Positions 1 through 64,000 of a DNA stretch of 64,000 bases are shown piece by piece. Made by a program: the position numbers and the translations under genes. The notes beneath the pieces are model-generated. The model did no database searches, had not been told where the DNA came from, and saw only the letters and a list, made by a program, of their open reading frames with translations. Numbering within the stretch: the first letter of the stretch is position 1; each line of letters starts with the position of its first letter. Source of the stretch: Dasypus novemcinctus (Eukaryota > Chordata > Mammalia > Cingulata > Dasypodidae); assembly GCF_030445035.2 (NCBI RefSeq), contig NC_080702.1, positions 27,370,127-27,434,126 of the forward strand. Reading direction: 5' to 3'.

Positions 1-349
1 GTCAACTGCCAGATGAGCCAGTGATCCTTCCAATGATTCCGGCCCCATCCTGGCCTTTGAGCCATCGCAGCTGACACCAAGAGGTGCCAGACTTGTGAGC
101 GCGAGAAATGTCATTGTTTGAAGCCGGGAAAGTTGGGGGCAATTTGTTACGCGGCCATTAAAGCCCAGATCACTGGGTCATGATGCCAAATGTGCATCTT
201 GCTGCAGGTCACGTAAAAAGCTTAGAGTCACCACCCTGGGGGCATCACTTTACTTACAGTGAATTGCAAGGAAACAAACGATCGAGATCATTTTAGACAG
301 TCAGCCCTTCTGTGACAGCAGTAAAATGGTCATAAGATAGAGTCACTGG

Positions 350-448
350 GGGGGGGGGAGGGTGTTGCTCAGTGGTTGAGTGCCTGCTTCCCATGTATGA
401 GGTCCCTGGTTCAATCCCCTGTACCTCCAAAAAGAAAAAAAAGTCATT
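350..448 (+). mobile_element. tRNA-Ala-like SINE monomer
   Basis: Box A-like GCTCAGTGGTTGAGTGCC and box B-like GGTTCAATCCC followed by CCTCCAAAAAG and an A-rich tail; flanked by AGTCACTGGG/AGTCATTGGG, a likely target-site duplication. Confidence 0.75.
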
Positions 449-1118
449 GGGATGGGGGGTAGGGGAGAGTAGCAACATCACTTTAGATCAGGTGGTCAGG
501 GAAGACCTCTGAGCAGAGGACATAGGAACTGGGACCCGGGTGAGGAAAGGGTCCTGTGCTAAGCAGAGGTCATAGCAAGTGCAAAGGCCCTGCGGTAGAG
601 ACAACTGGAAGCACAGAACGGATTTAGGTTGGGGGAGTTGGAAGAACTCGCCGGCAGAGGCAGGGAGGGAAGGTTCCTGGCCAAGGTGGGGGAGAGCAGG
701 GAAGGGGTGGTCTTGGAGACGAGGGGCTGTTTGGGGGAGGAATTCCCCATACCTGGAGAGCAGCCAAGTGGAGCCATCAAGACGGCCATCGCGTGGCTCA
801 GAGGAGCCTGCAGAGACATTTGGGCTGGGGATAAAAGTCCCAGAGTTGCCGTGGCGCAGCCAGCTGAGACCACCCTGCGGGAAAGCGTGAAGAGGAGGGG
901 GTCCCAAGGACGGGATGAGCCCTGAGACCCTCCAACGGGCAGATGTTGGAGAGAAGAAAAGGCAGCAGAACAGAAGAGGCACGGCCAGACCGAGGACGGA
1001 AGCCAGGATTTCAGGGAAACGCGATGGAGATTGACCCCTGACTCTGGGCCTCAAGCCACTTTCCTTCTCAGATCCGACTTCCATGAGCTGCCAAGACCCC
1101 TGGGCCACTTGTGTTTTG

Positions 1119-1459
1119 TCTTGTTTTTTAAAGACCTATTTCATTTGTTTATCCCCTCCCCGCCTTGCTGTTTGCAGCTGTTGTCTGCTCTGTGTCCATT
1201 CACTGTGTGCTCTCTGTGTCTGCTCGTCTTCTCTTTAGGAGGCACCGGGAACCGAACCCGGGACCTCCCATGTGGAAGAGAGGCGCTCGATCACCTGAGC
1301 TGCCTCTGCTCCCTGGTTTGTTGTATCTCTCTTTGTCTTTCCTCCTTGTGTCTCTTTTGTTGCGCCAGCTCGCCTTCTCCAGGAGGCACCGGGAACCGAA
1401 CCCGGGACCTCCCACGTGGTAGGCGGGAGCCCAATCGCTTGAGCCACATCCACTTCCCC
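1119..1459 (-). mobile_element. DAS-type SINE, two tRNA-like heads
   Basis: Minus-strand element with two GGTACCTCC-type heads (reverse complement of AGGAGGCACCGGGAACCGAA, seen twice) and a body between. The flanks share CCACTTGTGTTT, a clear target-site duplication. Confidence 0.85.
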
Positions 1460-2759
1460 CACTTGTGTTTTTAATGTTTTTTTTCAGTGGTCACACAGAC
1501 TTCCCCTGGGACTAATACATTTATCCTCTTCTGGGTCTCAGATCCCTTCGAGAAAAATCCCTTTCTTAAAAAACATACCCAACATCCATACACATCTTTG
1601 AAATTCCTGAGGCTTTGGGAAGGTCCAGGACCCCAAAAGGCCGCCCCAGATATTCAGATCAAGAAACCTCTCCGGCTCTAGAACAGTCTATCTCACGGAG
1701 CAGGTGGTGCAGGTGGAAATGACACCATCTGTGTTTCCTGCAGAAATACCCGCCCCGGGTGGTGGCAGGGCCCTGCTCGCCCTTCCCCCATGGCTGGGCT
1801 GTCAGGGCTGAGCCTGTGCCAGGAGCTCTGGAACCAGCTGGGTGACCTCTGGGGCAGTGGCTCACCTCTGGGCTAAAAGCGGTGACTTACATAACACCGC
1901 CTGGGCAGAGGAGATAAGACCTTGGGTTCCGTTTCAGCTTCTGCCCTTTACCTGTGCCCTTGGCAAATGCTTCACCTTTCCAAACCCCAGCTGCTAAGGA
2001 TAGCTCGCTCTCCACAGCCAGGGCCAATGTCAGAGAGATAAGCTGTGTTTTAAGATTGTGCAACCAGTCTGAGAGAGATAAACGTCCCATCTCCCTTCCA
2101 GAAAGCAAAGGAAGAAACTGAGGGCAGGGTGGGGGGATGGAGCTGAGCTGAACAAGACAACAATGACAATAAAAATGGCAAAATGGTCCCGAGCAATCGC
2201 TTGCGGGAAACACTTTTTTGCCCTCCCTTGAAGATTCTGGGCTCTCAAACTCCTCTGGGAAACTGAAACTTGATGGGAAGAGAAATACACTCCTTTGCAT
2301 AAAATTTCTGGAACTTCCTAAAACCTCTGGAAGCCACCCATTATCTCTGGGTTAAACAGCCCAGAGGAAAAAAACGGAGGAAGTGAGAACAGGGGAGTGA
2401 TGGCCCTCAGGGAGAGTGAGTGGAAGGGCAGAAGCTGCTGGGGGCTCCAACTTCCTGAGCTGGTGTGGCTGCAAACAGGCTGTCAGTTAAGCCTGGAAGC
2501 TGTACCCTTCTGTGCACACAATGCCCACCTATTACATCTCCATGAAAACAAATGGGGAAAAAAACTAAGAGCCAACCTATTCGAAAAAGTGTTGGCAGGA
2601 TGCACTCCAAAGTGCTGACAACAGCATTTCTACCAAGTGGGTCCATGACCTCGGCTATGCCAAATGCTCCAGGGTTGTTTGAATTTTCTTTCTTAATAAG
2701 CTTTAGAAATTATTTTGTAATAAGGGAAATAATCAGTAAAAGAGCTACTTTTTCCAAGG

Positions 2760-2945
2760 TGTCAATAGTCGGGTGTCCAATAGAACTTTCTGTGCCGATG
2801 GCCACGTTCTGTAGCTCCACCGCCCAGGACAGTAGCCAGCAGCCACCTGTGGCTATTGGACACTAATTAAGTGTAATTACTTTTCATTTAAAGGGAAATA
2901 GCCACCTGTGGCTAATAGCACAGGGGAATGGACAGTGCCCCATAG
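2760..2945. mobile_element. Ancient DNA-transposon-like fossil
   Basis: Inverted terminal words GTGTCCAATAGAAC near 2,775 and GCCACCTGTGGCTA near 2,845-2,915 resemble nonautonomous hAT elements common in mammals. Family not assigned. Confidence 0.45.
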
Positions 2946-3099
2946 AGCACAGCATAAGGGAGTTCACTGAAATCCTGCCAATTTTCTGTAGGCTCGAACC
3001 CTTTTCAAAATGAGTCCATATTTAATAAGAGACGTTTCACAGCTTAAAGGGCAGCAGGAGATAAAGGCAAGACACCGAAGCATCGCCTTTATCGGTAGC

Positions 3100-3105
3100 T
3101 TTATT
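3100..3105 (-). promoter_or_regulatory. KANK2: Distal poly(A) signal candidate, KANK2
   Basis: AATAAA on the minus strand about 1.84 kb past the KANK2 stop. It fits the usual length of KANK2 3' UTRs. No transcript data are available here. Confidence 0.5.
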
Positions 3106-3649
3106 AATAAATCCATTTACCTTCTGAAAAAAAAGATTACAAAAAGGAATACTTCATTTATGTGTAATACTGTCTTCGTGGAACGTACCGTGGTCGGAAA
3201 GTGAAATTCAAGGTCACGAGTATACGTGAGAAATGCAAGGCACGAGGGCAGGACCCCTGGAACCTACCATGGCGAGCCCCTTAAGGATGGGTAAATAGGG
3301 CCTTTATGTGGGGGTCCCTGGTTCCAGGGGCCAGTGAGCTGCTTCTAGGAGTTTAAAATAAACACGTTCGCCAGCCGGCCGCTGGCTCCAGGGTGGAAGA
3401 CCTAGGCACACAATTTTTGTACCGCTTTTCGTCGCTGCCCAAAGCCTCATCCTCCATCAGACGTCCGTCCCCACCAGCTGGGGTGCGGTTTGGTTTTTCG
3501 CTCCAATTCCTGCACCCACACCCTATCTTATTTGCCTCCTTCTGGCCATCCTTTGTTGTCGGTACATCCCTTAAATAAAACAATCAAAGCAAGCCGGGCT
3601 ACATCAAGCTAAGAAACCCATGCTTCCGGGAAGGCAGCCAGCACGTAGC

Positions 3650-3655
3650 TTTATT
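3650..3655 (-). promoter_or_regulatory. KANK2: Proximal poly(A) signal candidate, KANK2
   Basis: AATAAA on the minus strand about 1.29 kb past the stop, in the context GAAATAAAGC. It could give a shorter 3' UTR isoform. Confidence 0.45.
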
Positions 3656-4941
3656 TCAGGATCGTGTGAGCTTTTTTGGTTCTGCTAAACTTCAGCCTCA
3701 AAGCCCCAAAGACGTGCCTTTATCGGGATCTCACGCCCCAGTTAGAGGTTCGACAGCCCTGCCCTTCCATCCACCCCTGTTTTCTTTTCTTTTTTTTTTT
3801 TTCCTTTTTGGTTCACGAAGGAAAGAAAACGATCTTGAGGTCTGGGGGATGAAACGGGCCATGCTGGAAAGCTCTTTCCTCCCACCAGCCCCCGTTTCCA
3901 GCAGGCTCCCGGCCAGGCAAGCCTCGAGGCGGTAGAAAAGCCATTTGTCTCTCGTTGGGTTGGTTTCCGCAGGGCCCTGTCTCTTTAAGTTTGCCTCGCG
4001 GGTCCTCTGGGGGCAGCCAACTTTTAATCGAGCACACATGGGATTTTTTTGGAGCCTGTCCTGGGCTTTGCCAAGAAGCACATGCCCTGTTTGCTTTGCT
4101 TTGAGGGCAGAGGGGGGCCTCAGGGGGGAGGAGAGAAAAGGCTCTGGTCTCCTGTGGGTCTAGCCACTCTCGATCTCTTTTTCCGCCCCTCCTGAAGCGT
4201 TTACAGGAAAACGAAGAGGTGCCGAGTCATGTGGGGAGGGAAAGGATTTCGGGGGGGATTTTCTGGACGTGAATCGATGACCCAGATGTCACTTCACCTC
4301 GGCCTCGGGGGGATGGGGGGAGCACTGGCGGTGGCAGCAAGAAGGCAAAAGAAGGGACAGCTCTTCTGTCCCGGCGGCAAGGACAGAATCTGTCTTGTAA
4401 AGGGCCCAGGGGAAAATGACCCCCGACCAAAGCAGTCTGGGCGAGCATGGACAGAAGGCCATTCTATACCAAACAATTGAATGTGGGGGGGGCTGGGGGG
4501 GTCGCGCCCCCTCGAGACCTCGCCTCCCGTGCAGTGACGCTCAGGATCAAAAGCAAAATGCGCGATTCCAGTGACATTCAAATTCGGCCACAAATGTTAT
4601 GACTCCCCCGTCCCGCTTGGTAATGAATCAAAAATCCTTTTTTCTCTTCCCCCCCTCCCACTCCCTCCAACCAGGACAGCCAATGTAGTGTCCTCAATGG
4701 GCATCATAAAACGCACGCCCCAGCGCTGGCCACCCGCGCCAGTTTGTACAAGAGTTTAGCTTTCGTCTGCGCGGTGGCGGCTCGGAATGGGCGTGACTCC
4801 CTGCGCCATGGGGGATTTACCCAGGAAGCAGAAGAAAAACCCACTTGACTTCGAGACGGGGGGCCTTGGGGAGGGCAAAGGGGGGGGTGGCCGGTGGGGT
4901 GGGGAGAGGGCAGGGGAGAGAACGGGGACAGTCCACTCCGG

Positions 4942-30193
<25,252 letters not shown>

Positions 30194-30272
30194 CCTCTCG
30201 CCTGCAGCTGTTCCTCCGAAGTCACTTGGGGGGCTGCGAGTCAGACTGCCTGCAGCACCGGCTGAGGCTTAC

Positions 30273-32130
30273 CTGGGGTGGGGGGAGAGGAGAAAACAGA
30301 GTCAGGAGGCGTCTCCAGGGGGAGGGGGAGATGACTAACCCCCCCCCAGTCTCCTCCTCCTCTCACTCCTGGGGAGAGCAGCCCCCCACGCAGGCGCACG
30401 CCCAGTCTGGCTTGGGTGGGGGGGGAGTGCGCGCTGCGGCTTGGAACAAAGAACCCAAACCTCCCCCCCCACCGCCGCCCGCACATCTGTCCAGCCCTGG
30501 ACACTCTCCAGCTGTCCCCACAGCTCTCCTCCATGAGGCCCCAGGGCTGGGGGGGGCGCTCAGGGCCCAGCAGGCCCCACCCTTCCTGGACCCCCCCCCC
30601 AGAACCTCAGTCCCCCACCCTGACCACGGGGCCAGGTGGGGGCTGAGAGGTGGGGGGCGGCAGGGCTTTTGGGGGGGTCCGACGAGATGGGACACTGGGG
30701 GACAAAGAGAGAGAGCACTGGGGAGGGGCCCCCAAGGGACACCCCATATCAGGCCTGGGGGGCCGGGTACAGAGAAAGTCGGGGGGCAGGCGGCGAGCAG
30801 TGGAGCCTTGCCCCTTTATGGAAACAATTTTCTCTAAAAATAAACAGTTTCGCTGCCGGGCGCCTCGGGAACTTCCTGCCCCCCCAGGATGCGGCCCGAC
30901 TGGAGGGCTCCGCGGGGAGAAAGGGTCGGGGCGGCGGCCCGGGAAGCCAGAGTGGGGGGGCGGAGGAAGTAAGAGGGGGTGCCCGGAGGCTGTCCAGGCG
31001 AGGGACAATCAGGGCTTGTCACTAGCCAGCCACTCCCCCCCCACCGGGGCCCTGGCCAGGGCCCTCTTGTCCCCAAGCCCTCGGTGGAGTCGGGCAGTCC
31101 CCTCTGCTGTCTGACCCTCAGCCGGCCTGCTGCAGAGGCCCCGGCCCGCCCCTGGAGGGGGCCCCCCGGGGGTCAGGGCGGCAGGTACCTGGGGGGGCGG
31201 GCCAGGTGGGGGACCTGCCGGGCATGGAGGCGGAGCTGGGGCTGCGGGGGGGCGGCAGGGCTCCTCTGGTCCCGTGTGGCTCTTGCTTGGTGCCCGTGTC
31301 CCCTCTCCACGTCCCTCTGTGTCCCTCTCCGCGTCCCTCTGCGACTCAACGTCCCTCTGGGTCCCTCTCCACGTCCCTCGGCCTGTCTTCCCACATCTCC
31401 GTCCTCACCCCTGCCTTCCGCCAATGCCTGGAACACATGGTCACGATTCTAAGAGAAGGAAATTTGGTTTGCCCTTTGCCCGGGGAGCTCACCCCTTCCC
31501 GGCTCAGGCCACCCGCAAGCAACGGGGAGCGAAAAAATTCTCTGCGGACCTAAGAGAGAGCTGGAGGCGGGAAACAGGATGAAAGAGCCGGGGGGGGGGG
31601 GGGGGGTTTCTGAGGGTTCAGAGTGAGAGAATACAATGAATAAATATCAGCAATAATGGGGCACACTCCTTTGGCCAGGGGGGCACCCACCCAGCTTACA
31701 AATGGAGACGCTGAGGTGCAGAGGGCCAAAGCCACTTGCCGGGGGTCACCCAGCCGGGCTGAGGTCCCCACTGCCCGCCAATCCACCCCTCTCCAGATGC
31801 CGCACCCCCTCCCCAATTTCCACAAATGGGGGCTGGGGGGGGTGTCGGGTCCCCTGCAGGCCCTTCCGTGGGGGGGGAAGAGAAACCATACATGGGAGTG
31901 TAGGGGGTAGGGGGGGGGACTCGGGGTTGAGCCCCCTCTCCTGCCTCGGGCCTCTTGGGCATGATGGGGGGATTCGGGACAGAGACAGAGGTGACAGGCG
32001 ACTCCAAGAGGGGGCCTCGGGAAAGGGGCGCGGGAGGGTCCCGCGGGGTTTCTGCAAAGCACACCCCCCCCCCATGCCCAAGTCGGGCCGGACCGCTCTG
32101 GGGTCTTCCGGCCCCTCCCCCCCCGACTGA
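30273..32130 (-). other. KANK2 first intron (no gene seen)
   Basis: GC-rich sequence with many C or G homopolymer runs and short T/C-rich stretches (for example TCCCTCTCCACGTCCCTC variants at 31,300-31,390). A degenerate MIR-like piece lies near 31,690-31,745. Frames that stay open here do so because of composition; none has a recognisable domain. Confidence 0.6.
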
Positions 32131-33010
32131 TGAGGGGAGCCCCGCCCGTGCGGGGAGGGGGGGGCCCGCGGGGTCCCCCGCTAATGGCAAACAGCTGCGG
32201 GACGCCGCAGCCAGGCCCAGCCCCGCCGCCTTCCCGCCGCCTGGGGCCTGGCTCCGGCCGGAGAGGAGGGAGAAGGATTGAGAGGGGGGGAGAGGAGCAG
32301 AGGGGAGGCAGCCGCGGGGGGGGGGGGGGGGGGGCAGGGCTAGAGGTAGCCCGGGAAGGGACTGGGTGGGGGGAGGCAGGGTCCAAGATGGGGAGGGCGC
32401 GGGGAGCCGGACACTCCAAGTCCGGGAAGTTGGAAAGAAGGTGGTGGAGGGGTGGGGGGGCAGCGGCTTGGTGCCGCTCTGGGGTTTGGGGGGGGTTGGC
32501 CTGGGGAGGGGGAGCCCCCGGAACCCCGATCCGGACCCGCGTCCTACTCGCCTCGCGCGCTCCTGCCGCCGCCGCGGAGCCCGCGTCCCGCCGCCCGGGC
32601 GTCCTGCGCGCGCCGCCGCCCGGCCCGCGCCCCCGGCGCTCGCCCCGCCCCGGCCCGCCCCCTCCCCTCCCGCCGCCCCGCCCCCGGGAGGGGGGGCTGG
32701 CGGGGGGCGGTGCTGGGGGGGCGCGCAGATCCGGCTCACCTGGAGGGCAGGTGAGAGCGCGCGCGCAGCGCGGGGCAGGGTCTGGCCGCCCTCTCCCCTC
32801 CCGGGGTAGAATCCCCCCCCAAACGTTCCCCCCCCTTGGCTGTCCCCCCCCACTGCCCGCGGCCTCTGGGCCTCCGCGGGGGGCGGATCTGCTCCGAGGC
32901 GGGAGCGGGCGGGGCTGGCCGGGCGCCCAGCTCGGGGAGGTCACCCCTCCTCCCCCCCGGGTGGCCGGGGCCTGGTCCTCGGTGGTGGGACGGCCGCGGG
33001 GCGGGGTTGG
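32130..33010 (-). promoter_or_regulatory. CpG island, probable KANK2 promoter
   Basis: Dense C+G and CpG (many CGCG, CCGCC and GGGCGG words, clearest at 32,520-32,780), immediately upstream of KANK2 intron 1 and just downstream of the DOCK6 3' end. TATA-less CpG-island promoters are usual for broadly expressed mammalian genes. The exact start site cannot be read from sequence. Confidence 0.6.
32740..32900 (-). other. KANK2: Possible KANK2 non-coding first exon
   Basis: A strong minus-strand donor, CCTCCAG/GTGAGCCGG, ends at 32740 inside the CpG island and is the best donor upstream of the ATG exon's acceptor. The upper limit is a guess. No transcript evidence. Confidence 0.35.
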
Positions 33011-33084
33011 GGAGCGACGGGCCCCGTGGGAAGCCGAACAGGCCACTGGTGGCTCAGATCCCAGCCCCGCCAAGCCCTGACGGC

Positions 33085-33225
33085 GCCGTGCCTCAGTTTC
33101 CCCATCTGTAAAACGGGGGCTATTGCGAAGATCCAGTAAGCTTCAGGCGGGGCGCCGGGGTACTCCTCGGAGCAGCACCCCACCTTCTCGCACCCAGGAG
33201 GCAGTCAGTACCGGGCTTGATGGCA
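33085..33225 (+). mobile_element. MIR element between DOCK6 and KANK2
   Basis: GTGCCTCAGTTTCCCCATCT + GTAAAACGGGGGCTATTGCG is the MIR core. Confidence 0.8.
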
Positions 33226-33374
33226 GTCTCCTCGCGTGCCCCGCGCCTGTGAACTTTCTACTTGCCTGTCGCCTCCCCCACTGAAGGTCAGCTCCCGGGG
33301 CGGGGGTAGGAATTCCGGGCTGTGGTTGTCACTGCTCTGTCCCCGGCCTCCAGTGACCACACCACACGGGTTGC

Positions 33375-33539
33375 TTATAAAAATTATTTTAAATAAAAAC
33401 GAAACAACACAACGAGGTGGCAAGCATCAGTGCACACAGACGAGGACGGAGAGCTGCGCCCCGGGCTCCAGGGGCCACCCCGAGAAGGCACGTTTGGCTG
33501 GACCCCGGCTGGTTCCTGTCCCGGGGAGGGGGGGGTGGG
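33375..33539 (-). other. DOCK6: DOCK6 3' UTR (short, inferred)
   Basis: Minus-strand sequence after the stop runs into an A/T-rich stretch near 33,375-33,405 (reads AAAATAATTTTTATAAGC). There is no exact AATAAA, so cleavage would depend on a variant signal. The extent is uncertain. Confidence 0.35.

Positions 33540-64000
<30,461 letters not shown>

Larger units (their letters stand above)
1..3090. other. Region downstream of KANK2 (no gene seen)
   Basis: No coding exon recognised. It contains SINE pieces (separate entries), an ancient repeat around 488-700 (AGTGCAAAGGCCCTG word, shared with about 5,240-5,300), and a DNA-transposon-like fossil at 2,760-2,945. In human the next gene in this direction is SPC24, which I do not see. 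Confidence 0.6.
3090..4941 (-). other. KANK2: KANK2 3' UTR (inferred extent)
   Basis: The stretch after the KANK2 stop is free of SINEs, unlike all surrounding sequence, as expected for a constrained 3' UTR. It contains pyrimidine/purine runs (for example near 3784-3808 and 4637-4660) and no supported ORF. The distal end is set by the AATAAA at 3105-3100. A shorter UTR would end near the AATAAA at 3655-3650. Confidence 0.65.

Noticed and set aside
31550-33073. 507-codon minus-strand ORF across the CpG island
   Set aside because: GC composition suppresses stops; Pro/Gly/Arg-rich with no recognisable domain. The DOCK6 stop and KANK2 start lie on either side.

Overview
The window is nuclear DNA from a placental mammal, almost certainly a xenarthran and most likely an armadillo (Dasypus). 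The clue is a very high density of tRNA-Ala-derived SINEs of the armadillo DAS type: box A GCTCAGTGG, box B GGTTCRA, a long body and an AATAAATCTTAAA tail, often with clean target-site duplications. MIR, L1, HAL1-like and DNA-transposon fossils confirm a mammal. No bacterial, phage or CRISPR feature is present.

Two protein-coding genes fill the window, both on the minus strand, in the order known from human 19p13.2. The right half (33,540-64,000, open at the right edge) is the 3' part of DOCK6: 27 exons, 3,447 coding nt, the last 1,148 codons, including the whole DHR-2 GEF domain. The left half (4,942-30,193 for coding sequence) is all of KANK2: 11 coding exons, 2,442 nt, 813 residues. It has the KN/talin-binding motif, a coiled coil and a C-terminal ankyrin domain. 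I placed every exon by matching translation to the family, by AG/GT (or GC) borders and by phase; both coding sums are divisible by three. A GC-rich CpG island (about 32.13-33.01 kb) between the DOCK6 stop codon and the KANK2 start probably holds the KANK2 promoter and a non-coding first exon. DOCK6 activates RAC1/CDC42 and KANK2 links talin-bound integrin adhesions to cortical microtubule complexes, so both act on adhesion and cytoskeleton. Their adjacency is conserved synteny, not an operon.

Layout, left to right: 1-3.1 kb, sequence beyond KANK2 with SINE and DNA-transposon fossils; 3.1-4.94 kb, KANK2 3' UTR; 5-16.7 kb, the ten 3' coding exons of KANK2 separated by introns swollen with tandem arrays (a six-copy tRNA-like array, a 119-bp array, two minisatellites that fill one intron, a 180-bp SINE array); 16.7-28.7 kb, a SINE-rich KANK2 intron; 28.7-30.3 kb, the large KN/coiled-coil exon and the start-codon exon; 30.3-33.0 kb, first intron and CpG island; 33.5-37 kb, the 3'-most nine DOCK6 exons with very short GC-rich introns; 37-48 kb, one 11-kb DOCK6 intron of nested HAL1, L1, SINE and LTR-like repeats; 48-64 kb, the remaining 18 DOCK6 exons, with further satellites in their introns.

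I found no new protein system. The unusual material is non-coding: an intronic array made of repeated 5'-splice-site-like words, an intronic array of sense AATAAA signals, an intron that is almost entirely an inverted SINE pair, two sub-100-nt GC-AG introns in the DHR-2 exons, a 15-nt microexon, a GC-box satellite, and several tandemly amplified tRNA-derived SINEs.
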